Below, piece by piece: positions 36,460 to 48,448 of a DNA stretch of 64,000 nt; the first letter of the stretch is position 1, and every line of letters begins with the position of its first letter. Source of the stretch: Sipunculus nudus (lineage: Eukaryota; Annelida; Sipuncula; Golfingiida; Sipunculidae); the NCBI GenBank assembly GCA_026874595.1, contig CM049307.1:37364862-37428861 (forward strand). Direction: 5' to 3'. The position numbers and the translations under genes were made by a program. Under the pieces are notes generated by a model that ran no database searches, was not told the DNA's origin, and was given only the letters and a program-made list of their open reading frames with translations.

Positions 36460-39400
36460 ATGGCTGAGAGTGTGGTTCAAGGGGTCATTGAGACCATGGA
36501 CGTGGCCCATCACTACCGCATGCAGCTAGCAGAACTTCTGTCTGTCATTGAAGATGCCAAAGCTCAGGTAAAGACTGGTCATTCTACAGCATAACTGAAC
36601 CAAATCAACATGTACAGTGAATTCCCGCTTGGTGACTAACCCACTATGATGACCAGTTGACAACCCCTGCTGTGACGACCACCCTCTTTGACAACCACTC
36701 TTTTTTGTCTAATATAAATCATAAAAATCTCCAGCTAACACAACCATCTGGCTAACACAACCACTTTGACTGTTCCTGCAGGTAGTATTGTGTGTGAGAT
36801 TTCACAGTATTTAAGGGAGAACTTAATTCATGATCAGAACTATCTTTAGTTCATCCTGTGAGACTAAGTGCATGCATTAAATTTATGTAAATGTCAAGGC
36901 CCAGATCGCGATCTGGACGGATCTTAGATCTGTCCAGCCCAAATTGCGTTCGCAGTTCAGGCCAGCCCAAACTGCGATCGCAATCCAGGCTGGCCAGATC
37001 TTAGATCCGTCCAGCCTAGATTGCGATCACAGTTTAGTCCGGCCCGGACTGCGATCCTGTCTTTCTTGCTTCAGGATTGCAATCTGGTCGGGACAGATCT
37101 AAGATCAGTCTAGCCGAGATTGCGATCCTAAACTTGACCAGCCCATATTGCGATCCATGCTTTTACGATCACAGGAGTGAAACATTGGTTGTTTTACCAA
37201 CTCATTTGGTATTGCATTGTACCATTTTCCCATAATAAATACAATTATAATACAGAAAGGCAATTTTCACTCCTTCATATCACAGGAGTGAAACATGGGA
37301 TGTTTCACCAACTCATTAAGTATTGCATGGTTGTTGAAAAAAGGTAACAAGGAACCCATGGGTTTTATATGCTCACAAAATATGATTTGAAAGAGGAGGT
37401 AGGCAAGTGCAGGTTTTGTGTGGTAATATAAGCTGCATTATGAGCTGATGGTGTTTAACTCGTTTTCACATAGGTTTTGACTTGGCTATATAACTTTATC
37501 TACATTGCAGCAGAATTATTTGAAAAAAAAAACCTGTCCATTATCAGTCATGGTAATTCTGATTTTTACAAATGAGAACTTTTATTTAATAATTACTGGT
37601 TATTCCTACCCAAGAATAAAACTTAAATAACATAACTATTTATTATAAATTAATAACAAATATTGTGTCAAATATAATTTAAATTAAAAATAATAACAGC
37701 ATCATATGAAAAGATCTTTTAATAATATAATTGAAATAAATGATTATTAAAATAATATTATAGAATATATTCATGAATACATTCATGATTACATTTTGAA
37801 AGTATTTGCATTTGTATTCAAATACTTTCATTTATACCTGTATTCCTATTTTTATGCATGAAATTATGGAGTACATATATTCATATTTGCATTCAAATAT
37901 ATTTGCAAAGTATTCTTATCATGTCTGGTATTTATTCAGTTTCAGCAAAACAAAGTTCTTGAGAATCCAGAATTTACAAATTTCACAAATTGATCATAAG
38001 GATGATCATAATGATCATAAGTACCTGGTTTTATGGCTTTAATTTATATTTAAACATAAAACTATTATATTCACTTTGGACTACTTTCACATCAATCTAA
38101 GCACCAGACATAGCAAAAGTCTTATGACAGTTATCAACATTACAGAAATCATAACAAGAACTTGTCTAAGATCTGATTTTTTATCATATTTAAATATTTT
38201 TATTTAAAAAAATGTAAAAAAATTTAAAAGAAATCTCAGCTATGAAACCATTATAAGAATAAAAAATAACTCAAGCATAAGAACACCCTATAAATTGTAC
38301 AAGGAGAAAACTAGAGATGGGCAAGTTTAATTTTATTAACATAAATTGAGGAACCAGCAATACAGATTTTGATTATTTACATAGTCTTGTGACAGCTGAT
38401 ACAGCCACGAGTCTTAATATTATAAGGGAAACATATTGACATATTTAATCAGTACTTGTCTGAGTAAAATTTTAAAATTTTGACATATTTTACTTTTTTT
38501 AAATTTTTAAATAACTATAAATTAACAAGCTGAAACACTTGGATCGCATGGATCGCAATATGGGCTGGTCAAGTTTAGGATCGCAATCTTGACTGGACAG
38601 ATCTTAGATCTGTCCAGTCCAGATTGCGATCCTGATGCAAGAAAGTAAAGATCGCAATCTGGGCCGGACTAAACTGCGATCGCAATATAGACTGGACAGA
38701 TCTAAGATCTGGCCAGCCTGGATTGCGATCGCAGTTTGGGCCGGCCTGAACTGCAATCGCAATTTGGGCTGGACAGATCTAAGATCCATCCAGATCGCAA
38801 TCTGGGCCTTGACATAAACATATACGGAATAAGTTTTTGTGAGTGATCCTATCATACATCTAAATGTATACATGGTAAGATTTATATCAGTAACAACAAT
38901 CAAATTATTCAAGTACCAGTTTCATATGAACAAGAAATTGATCCAGCTAAAATAGTTTCATACATTGACACCAGATGGTGCTGATAGCCAGTCATTGCAC
39001 CTGAAACATTTGACTTGCCTTGCTGAAGAATGAAGTTTAGATTGACACCTTTGTTTTAGTCTGTACATTTTTGGGTGCTCTGTCATTGACCCTTTACTGT
39101 TCCTGTTCAGTGATTTAAGATTACCCATTATATTGTTACTTTGTTTAATATTGATTACTTTTATATATTTCTTCTGAACATATACCTACCAGTAGTAGAT
39201 GATAACATGTTCTCAGTGTCAGGACAGAGGTATCAGTCAAGAATTTCACACAAAAACACAGTCATTATTGGTTGGATTTGCACAGATAAGAAATAATTCT
39301 ATCACCTTGAAATTTATTTATTTATAAGATTTTGACTCAGAAACAGAAGAGAAAGGTATAGAATGGTATGGAGAAGTATAAATAATTTCCAGAATTTTGT

Positions 39401-42400
39401 TAATATCATATTGTATATATATAATTTATGTATCATATTGTTTGTTTCATACTTCTATTTTATTTTTATCATGGTATATCACATCCTTGTTTTATTATAC
39501 TATTGGGCAGTTATAAATCATGACAGACAGATAAGGCTTGCTAATACTTAATGTAAATATCAATTAAAGTATAATTCTCTTTGTTGGGAACAGCCATTTT
39601 GAAATTCTTTTTTGTCTCTTGCTCCCAGGTAACTAAAAGCAGCAATGATTCACGGAAGCATTTAGTTGACCATTTTACACAGCTGAAGACATCAGTCTGT
39701 GATGCCTTAGATACACAGATGCAGAAGCTGACAGACCAGGTCAGTGAGGTAGAGAGCAAGGCACTGCGACCACTTGAGCAGAGTGAGCAGGTGATACAGA
39801 CGTGTGTTACCAGTGCTGCTAATGTGTTATCAGAAGGTAAGCTGATTCATATTATTCTGTAAAACAAGATGCTTTGACATGCATGTATATTTTCATAAAA
39901 ATATGTTGCTGAATTAAAAACATATAATATTTCCTTCCTTAATTAAACAAAGTATAAAATATTTCATAATTGTGGACCAAAATTAGTTTCCTGAGACCAG
40001 GTAAGGAGGTATTTCTATCCCAAAACAATTTTGGTCTCAAGTTTATATGCAGGTATTTTATGTATAGCAGTACAATGTGAAATAATTTGCATATAGCATC
40101 TTTATGATGGTTGTCTGATCAGCTTCTATGAAACCTTTGCCCTTTGGGACATACAAATTAATATATATTTACAGAACAAACTTCTTTGTTGACTGAAACT
40201 TTAGTATCTTAATATTATCTTTGCACAACATAACTGACTGAAGCAGTGTTTCTTAGACATGGATGGTTAAAATGTTTAAAAATACCTGTAACCTGTAATT
40301 TCTAAACCTTAAAATGTTTTATCAGGAAAAGATTTACTGAGTGGAGATCATGAAGCTGCTGCTGATGCCATGGAGAAGTTCAAGAAGAAAGCAGATGTCC
40401 TCAACAGGTAATCATTCTTGTCTTTATGAGCAGCAAACTCAGAAGTTAGAGTTCAGCTAATGAAATAAAATTAATATTTCAGGGTTTCTGTTAAAACACC
40501 TCTTTCAACACAAGTCCTAAATATATTTAAATACATCATGTATAATGCTTCAGATGTTTCACAGAAGGTTCATGGTGGCATATGATTGCACTTGATTACA
40601 GATGCCAAATATAGTCCAGTGAAGTAGTGACATCTATTGGCACTAGTTTATACTATTTGTAAGACATCACTTTGAGTCGGATTAATTTGTCTTTCAGTTT
40701 AGTTTATTATGGCTTACTGGTGTGTCACCTGGTATACTGGTTACATATGTTTAAGTTTGTCTGAACTGCTGTAAAGTATTTATTTGATTTTAATTTAATC
40801 TGATTATCTTATGAAGGTTAGTTACAGTAATTTCTGATTTATCATGCATGATTCATAATATTGTATTGCATTTAACTTTAATATTTTTTATTACTTAAGA
40901 TTTGTAATTCAAGGGTTGTTCTTTTCCTCTTGATTGTAGTCTTCCAGAAGTGCCACCACTGTCAGAAGTAGCATGTGTTTCCGTTGATCTACCGGAGGGA
41001 CTCAGTGACAAGTTCTCCCAGCTTATAAAGGATTATGGGAAGGTTATTCCTCGTGCTCCTGTGCAAATCACTGAAATTTCAGATCGTCCTGGGGGCATGC
41101 ATGTCAAATGGATTGAGGTAAGACAGGGACGACCTTGGAGTTTTGATTTATGGGACATAAAGAAATAGAAGTATCTCTCCTAGGGGTGTGATGTAGTTGG
41201 ATGGAGCAGGATTTAAGAGTTCTGACCTGAAGGTGAAAAAGTAGCTGTCAACATGGTCATGTCAGGAAAAAAACTTGTGTTTATAAATACTCCTGACTGT
41301 GTGGAAGAAAAAATCTGAAACCCATCAAATGTTATCTGCTAGTATGATTATTTTAACTGCTAATTTACTGTAATTAATTAAGTATTCCATTAGTTATTAA
41401 TCATTCACTTGTTTGAAGTGGATAGTTAAGTCAGGTTGTCAGATTTGAAAAAATATAAAGTTTAAATGATGATCTTTATTTATGTCAGTTTAATTACTTT
41501 TTGTCAAAGCTTATTCATTTATTAATTGTCACTGACCCTCATGGATCTCTGATTATTTTGCATTTTGTTTTACTTAAGCTTGAGGAAGCATTGGGAGAGC
41601 TTGGACACTTCCAGCTTCAGTACTGCCTCGGGACTGCTAAAGACACTCAGGAGTCTAAAACCCTCTTCCATCACGCGTACGAGGGTCCAGCCACCTCCTT
41701 CACTGTCAGACACCTCAGGGCAATGACCCAGTATTCCTTCCGGGTCAGAGGTCGTGCAGAAGATGCCAAAAACTGGAGCCCCTGGAGCATTCCTGTCACT
41801 TCCATGACTTCCCTACATCATCATGGTATTACCTCTGATTTTAAATGAATTATGTATTCATTGAATTGAATATATCAGTTAGTTTTAAATTAATAGCTTA
41901 TTTTTTTAGAAATGTATATATTTCCAGAAATGTATATTCACAAGCTGATTTATAATAGAATGTAACATTTCAAAGTGTGGCAAACCCACAAGTTAGTAAG
42001 GAAGAGTTGACTTTCTTATCTGCAAATCTTTCTATTGCACACATTTCTTCATCACAGAGTTTAAGTTATGTGCAAATCCCTGTGATAGATAATGGCATAG
42101 TAAGATTGATGATCAAATCATTTTGGAACAAACAATGGATCATTGATTATAATGGATCATCAGCCCATCAGCTGGCTGTGAATACAGGACTCAGTAGGCA
42201 TTTATACTGGACTGGTAAGCCTAACTTAATTTGTAAAACAAGCCTTATGGGGGATGTACTGCAATTGTCATTCATCCTGTTAAAATAGGGTCTTGGTAAA
42301 CAGCTGATAATCTTATCATTAGGCTACAAATGATAATTTCACACAAAATAATACATGTGAACTCACAAACCAAACTGAAAATCTGTTTCCATAGTAATGA

Positions 42401-45400
42401 GTCATTTCCTGTATAGGGTACAAGTTCTGCGGTCCAGTAACCTGTGCCATGTTTGTATTCATGCAGTTAGACTCTAATATCAGAGGCAGGCCTGCCAAAT
42501 CAGTCTCTTTAAGCTCAGCTGACTATAAGTCATCTGAGCTATAGTCTTGGTCCTTTGTCCGTCGTCCTCTCATCGTACAAGCCGTCCATCTGTTAACAGG
42601 GCACGTTTTGAAACCATTGGACCTATGAACCCAAAATTTGCATACAGTTAGATGTCCCCAAAATCTCCTTTCCTACCAAAAACTGGATCACTAGGACTTC
42701 GTTCCTTTAAGATATTTAGGAAAAACCTCTGTTTTCCATTAATCAAGTGACCCATTGGTCATGACGCTCAGCCGACTGACATGTTGACGATATGTCCTTG
42801 CACAGGAAACTAATTAAGATAATATAGGTGGCATCATCATTCATGCATATTAGCTTAAGTTGATCAAGACCGTTTAGCACACCAAATATGATGACAATCC
42901 AACCAGCCTTTCCTGAGGAACCTGGCAATTTGTGTGTATTTTTCATTATTTCTGGGATGCTCAAACATACCACAAAACTCTGAGAATATAGGTCACAGTG
43001 ACCCAGTTTCAGGTTTTGAGGGGAGAACTTTTGAAGAATTCAAGTGAGAAGATTTTTGGTCCAATGGTTATCATTTGTGCTCTACCTTGGTATCAAATTT
43101 TCAAATATTCTTGGGTGTTCTTATGAGCCCCATATTGCTCAAAGATTATGGGTAACAGAGACTTAATTTCATGTTTCCATGGAGACTCTTTCATCGACCT
43201 CCCTGCTCTTATAACAGACAGCCGCATCTTTGAAGGTCTCAAGAATAGAGAGAAAATGCATAAAAATAGGGAAAAAAATCCAGGTGACGCCACCATTCTG
43301 CAAGAACTGATGAAACACTCCATGATGAATATGCATGCAAAGAATCATGGTTTTCAATGCAAGAGTTGTTTCAGATACTTGAGCCTTTGTATCATGTAAT
43401 TTTCCATTATTCTGGGGGGTACTTCAGAGCCCCATAGCTCAGAGGATATGGGTAAAAGAGACCTAAATTCAGGTTTCCACGGAGATATTTTTATTGACCT
43501 CCCAGCATGTCAAGATAGAAGATTCTAGGTCCAGTGGTTACTATTTGTGCCCTGTTAACAGATGACCACGTCTTTTAAGGTCTCAAAAATAGAGAAAAAA
43601 AATCATTTAAAAAATCGAAAAAATACAGGTGGCACCACCAGTCAATAGGAATTGATGAAACACTCCATGATGAATATGCATGCAAAGAATCATGGTGATC
43701 AATGCAAGAGTTGTTCAGATACTTGAGCCTTTGTATCAAATTTTCCATTATTCTAGGGGGTACTTCAGAGCCCCATAGCTCAAAGAATATGGGTAACAGA
43801 GACCTTATTCCAGGTTTCGATAGAGACTTTTCATGGGCCTCCCTGCATGTCAAGAGAGAAGATTCTATGTCCAGTCCTTAGGATTTGTGCCCTGTTAACA
43901 GATGATCACATCTTAATAGGTCTCAAAAGTAGAGAAAAAAAATCGTAAAAATTGAAAAAAATACAGATGGCGCCTCCAGTCTGCAGAAAGTGATGAAACA
44001 TTACATGACCAATATCCATGCAAAAAATTATGGTTATCAGTGCATTAGTTGTTCAGATACTGGAGCTTTTGTATCAAATTTTCCATTATTCAGGGGGGGG
44101 GGGTATTTTGGAGACCCATAGCTTGAAGAATGTGGGTAACAGAGACCTAATTTTAGGTTTCCAAGGAGACATTTCATGGACTTCTCTGCAAGTCAAGAGA
44201 GAAGATTCTAGGTCCAGTCCTTAGGATTTGTGCCCTGTTAGTAGATGACCATATCTTTCAAGGTCTCAAAAATAGAGAAAAAAACTCATAAAAAATAAAA
44301 AAAATTCAGGTGGTGCCACCAGCCTGCAGAAAGTGATGAAACATTCCATGACCAATATGCATGCAAAGAATCATGGTGATCAATGCATTAGTTGTTCAGA
44401 TACTTGAGGTTTTGTATCAAATTTTCCATTATTCTAGGGGGTACTTCAGAGCCCCATAGCTCAAAGAATATGGGTAACAGAGACCTTATTCCAGGTTTCC
44501 ACAGAGACTTTTCATGGGCCTCCCTGCATGTCAAGAGAGAAGATTCTAGGTCCAGTCCTTAGGATTTGTGCCCTGTTAACAGATGACTGCATCGTAAGAG
44601 GTCTCAAAAATAGAGAAAAAAATTGTAAAAATCGAAAAAAAAAAACAGGTGGCACCACCAGTCTGCAGAAAGTGATGAAACATTCCATGACCAATATCCA
44701 TACAAAAAAAAAAAATGGTTATCAATGCATTAGTTGTTCAGATACTGGAGCTTTTGCATCAAATTTTTTCATTATTCTGGGGGGGGGGGGGGGTACTATA
44801 GAGCCCCATAGCACGAAGAATATGGGTAACAGAGACCTAATTTTAGGTTTCCAAGGAGACTTTTCATGGACCTCCCTGCATATTAAAAGAGAAGATTCTA
44901 GGTCTAGTTGTTATGATTTGTGCCCTGTTAACAGATGCCCCCATTTTTTAAGGTCTCAAAAATAGAGAAAAAAAATCATAAAAAATAAAAAAATACAGGT
45001 AGCGCCACCAGTCAGCAGAAACTGATGAAACACTCCATGATCAATATCTATGCAAAGAATCATGGTGATCAATGCATTAGTTGTTCAGATACTTGAGCTT
45101 TTGTATCAAATTTTCCATTATTCTGGGGGGTACTTTGGAGCCCCATAGCTCGAAGAATATGGGTAACAGAGACCTAATTCCAGGCTTTCGAGGAGAATTT
45201 TCATGGACCTCTCTGGATGTCAAGTTAGAAGATTCCAGGTCCAGCGGTTATGATTTGTGCCCTGTTAACGGACAGACGGCCGGACAGACGACGGACAAAG
45301 GGTGATCTCTATAGCTCAGATGAATTACAGTCAGCTGAGCTAAAAAAACATTGTTACACTTCAAGGCTGCGTAATATCAAAACCACTGATCTGTTTTTGA

Positions 45401-48400
45401 TCATATTGAGTTTATATATTCTACCATATATTTTCTATAAACATCCCAAAAATTAGGTCTGTATTACATATTGTTTTGAAGTTATGGGCCCAAATATAAT
45501 GCAATTTTTTAAAAATCAGGAAATATTTTTAGTCACTTAAGATGAGAATTGCTGAAGCTGGAGACTTTTATTCAGAGATATAACTTTATTTAATTAAGAT
45601 TCAATTGTTGACCCAAAATTAGATCTGAATTTTGCAAATTTTTCAAGTAATTAGCATTAATAAAAAATCAATACCTTTAATTTTGTCAAACTTTGGCAAT
45701 GGCACATTTTTCCCCTGTAGGCACTGTTGATTTAATTTTCACAGCATATATACATAAGAATTTGATCTTTTAAAATCGAAAATTTCAAAGTAATTGATTG
45801 AACAGAGTAGCTTTTAGTAAAGTTTTCATACACCATGGCAAGTGTTGTTTACATCTGGCGGACCTAGTAGTACAGCCTTCACTTGTGTTATGTAACCCCC
45901 TCCAGGTAGCTTGCGTTGGTTCAGCTTGGCCACTACAAGCAGGCTTCCCCTCTGCCCTGCATTTCCCCCCCCCCTACCTCAGATGGTGCATGAACTAGAT
46001 GAATGTTATGATTTTCTGTATTAGATTCATTCTTATTCTAGGCTATGCTACATTTTAGATTTTGTATTGTACCACCAGGGTTACAGTGATTAAGGTGCAC
46101 ATTTAATTGGGTCCACAAAGTGGTGTATTGGTATGAAAGTGTGGATGTTCATCAGATAAGTAATTCCTTATTTCAGAAGAGTAAAAATTTCACCAGCTGT
46201 GAAATTGACTATTAATTCCAGTAATAAATTATAGCTGACTATATAATTAGCGTAATGATATTGTTTGTCCCTCATTCAACCAAGTTTGTATACGTTTTTT
46301 TTTAAAGATGTTTTTATTTTTCAAATTTACTGAATCTTTTATTTTGGTGAATAAATTTATGCATGTACTGAAAACTCCAATGTGCAAAACTTTTTAATAG
46401 TGATTCAAGGAATGTTGTGGCATTATTTTCTTTTAAATTCAGTTCAAACATTTGTGATTTAAAGATTATAAAATATATGTGTATCCATATATGACCCGAT
46501 ATGTGCTACACTCTGGATAAATAATGATTGTAACTTAGAATTCTGATACTTTAACTTTTATTTTATCAGATTTTTTTATTACAATTTATAAAACTTGCAA
46601 ATAAAAAAAAATGAATCAGATAAAACTATTTATGGAAAAAGATGATTTGCTAAAAAAATAGGCTTTTATATAAACTTAAATGCATTATTCCCTTGAAAGT
46701 GAAATAAAGGAGTAGTCCCTTCTGTCCACTTGCCTGTCCATCTGTTTATTTTTCATATGCATCACAGTATCTCAAAACTTTTACTGTTTTTCTTCATGAC
46801 AATCTTGTCAGAGTATTAGTTTTGCAATCATATATTTAGAACTTTACTATAACCAAGTAGAAGGGCCTCTTTCCTCTTAGCTTCTCATATGCTAATATAT
46901 ATGATAAACATTAAAATAGAATATTTTGCATATTTTGCATTTGCAAAAGACTGAAACTTCCGCTGAGCGCTGTGACCCATGGGTCCCTTGTTAAAAGAGT
47001 CACTCTATTTTTTTGAGGATTTCCTGACAATGATGCTTATTACTCTTTTTATATTTTTTTTTCAGCAGCACTTTTTTTTCCTCTTATTTTTCATGAAATA
47101 ATTCTGATATACACTAATTCTCTCCTACTTTAACAATCCAGTTAGAACAAGAACAAGACATTCCGCATTTTTTTTGTGTGCAAATGTCCGGCATGTGTGA
47201 CAACAGATGGAAAATGCCCTTTTCTTCACACAGGGGGATGTACACCATGTATGTTTCTAACATTTGGATCGATATGTGTCGATATATATATACACAATTG
47301 TGGTTTGCGAAGCACATCTTTATTCAGTTTGTGATTAAAAATGGGGGAATTGATGCTAATTTTACTCTTTTTTCACTCTTTATTTCAAAGGAGTCTACCC
47401 TTTTCTTCCTTGAGCATTTACTCTTTTTTTCGGTCATTTACCTTTGGCAGGCCTGAGAGGGCCGAAATGACGCTTCTCAACACCAGTGTGAGCTAGCTAT
47501 TACTGAACGGCGACTTTATTCATTATTATATTTCAGAATGGCAAGAAGCAGAGGGGTATGAACTGAGTAACCAGAACAAGATAGCTTCTAGAATGCCAGT
47601 GTATGTTGAATCTCCGCTGATATTTTCTCAAACAAATAGTTACACCTGTGGCCAGCAGGTGGTGTTCAAAGTTCTGGAATGCGGTGAGTGCTGCAGGGAT
47701 GACGGGATATCGGTGTTGACAGACAATACTTCAGAGGACATAGTGTTACAGAAAGGATGTCTGTTCATGCAAGTTGATGGTGAGAAAATTATCATATAAT
47801 GTCCAGTGAATATCAGTGTTAGTAAGCTGTACAAGCCTGTATTTAAACAAAAGTAAGTTTATGAATATGACAAGTAAACCTTCAAAAGTTCTGTACATGC
47901 ACATCTCTTCAACCTAAGAGTTGTAATTTGTTTTATGAAAATTAAAATTTAGGGTTATTTACCTAAAATTTAATCTGCATTTCCCTTTAAATAATAGGCT
48001 GATCACCAGTTCTTTTAATTTGTCTTAAATAATATTAATTATTATCTTGTATTGTGAGTTAAGACTTCATTAGAATTGTATTATTAGAATACTTCTTGAT
48101 AAAAATAGAAAAGTAGTTAAAAACATTAAATGGCTTTCTTTCTTTACAGGAAAAGTATTCCTAGATGGCCAAGAAAAGCTCACTGTCCTGCCAAAGTTGA
48201 AACGAGGCTCTGTACTGACCTTTGACACAGATGTCCTTGAAGACAACAAGGTCAGGGTCACAGTTGGGGTAGAAGACAAGATCTTAACATTTGATTGGAC
48301 ACTTGAAAATATCAAAAGTCCAGCAGCAGTTGGGGGGATGGCTTATGGTATGGGTATTTTCCAGCCTCAGTTGGGAAATAAAAAGAATATAAATTTGTAT

Positions 48401-48448
48401 TTTGCAATGAAATTTACTCATGAGAAATGGAAAGTGGCTGTTGAATAG
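36460..48448 (+). CDS. CRLF3: Cytokine receptor-like factor 3 (CRLF3), seven coding exons
   Basis: Coding exons are 36460-36567, 39629-39836, 40326-40407, 40940-41117, 41579-41825, 47537-47779 and 48150-48448; all introns are GT-AG, phases 0,1,2,0,1,1. Total 1365 nt, 454 aa (human protein 442 aa). Residues 1-132 form a helical, probably coiled-coil N-terminus (MAESVVQGVIETMDVAHHYR; EVESKALRPLEQSEQVIQ). SLPEVPPLSEV starts the linker at 133. A fibronectin III domain covers about 170-270 and ends with the class I cytokine-receptor signature WSPWS at 258-262. The C-terminal region 275-454 (EWQEAEGYELSNQNK; FDWTLENI; HEKWKVAVE) corresponds to the SPRY-like half. There is no signal peptide or membrane helix, as in other CRLF3 proteins, which act mainly inside the cell; in insects CRLF3 has been linked to neuroprotective cytokine responses. 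The start follows a leader spliced at 36419. Introns 1 and 5 are full of mobile DNA. Exact symbol by family match; function inferred. Confidence 0.95.
36892..38814. mobile_element. Element with 269-bp inverted repeats made of nested palindromes
   Basis: It lies in CRLF3 intron 1. Left arm 36892-37160 and right arm 38546-38814 are inverted repeats of equal length, roughly 90% identical by eye, starting TGTCAAGGCCCAGAT and ending in the complement. Each arm is itself a chain of small palindromes: AGATCTTAGATCT (three times) alternating with TGCGATCGCA/ATTGCGATC motifs and GGCCxGCCC joints. The 1.39-kb interior is AT-rich with ATTCATGAATAC-type motifs, and no transposase frame. A 4-bp repeat TAAA flanks the element (36888-36891 and 38815-38818), a possible target duplication. 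The interior is related in inverse orientation to about 60970-61660. The class is unknown. Confidence 0.88.
42050..42175. repeat. Fragment of dispersed repeat shared with 49.8-49.95 kb
   Basis: Phrases 'aagttatgtgcaaa', 'atgatcaaatcattt' and 'atcatcagcccatc' occur in the same order at 42062-42170 and at about 49825-49943. This explains the 103-codon open frame at 41977-42288, which is therefore unlikely to be a gene. Confidence 0.65.
42508..46992. mobile_element. Composite repeat element in CRLF3 intron 5 (host of nested insertion)
   Basis: The left end is TTAAGCTCAGCTGACTATAA then GTCATCTGAGCTATAG and a GTCCGTCGTCC tract (42508-42570). The right end is GCTGAGCGCTGTGACCCATG then GGTCCCTTGTT (to about 46992). 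The flanking halves 42570-42743 and 45346-46200 are similar to continuous sequence at 59190-59900 ('cacgttttgaaacc', 'gatgtccccaa', 'cttcagggctgcctaatatcaaaacc'). In this copy they are separated by the satellite element 42744-45345. No coding frame was recognised in the host part. Confidence 0.7.
42744..45345. mobile_element. Second satellite-carrying element, nested insertion
   Basis: The left end CAAGTGACCCATTGGTCATG then ACGCTCAGC, and the right end GGACAGACGACGG...ATTACAGTCAGCTGAG then CTAAAA, match the 15944-20026 element. The interior carries about six complete units of the same 340-bp satellite (GGTGNCNCCACC cores at about 43282, 43627, 43963, 44308, 44646 and 44995, spacing 336-349 bp). 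It interrupts sequence that is continuous at about 59340-59370, which confirms it as an insertion. It lies in CRLF3 intron 5, oriented as the 16-20 kb copy. No transposase frame. Confidence 0.8.

Noticed and set aside
41977-42288. 103-codon + frame in CRLF3 intron 5
   Set aside because: Its sequence recurs in the repeat at 49.8-49.95 kb without an open frame, so it is repeat-derived.
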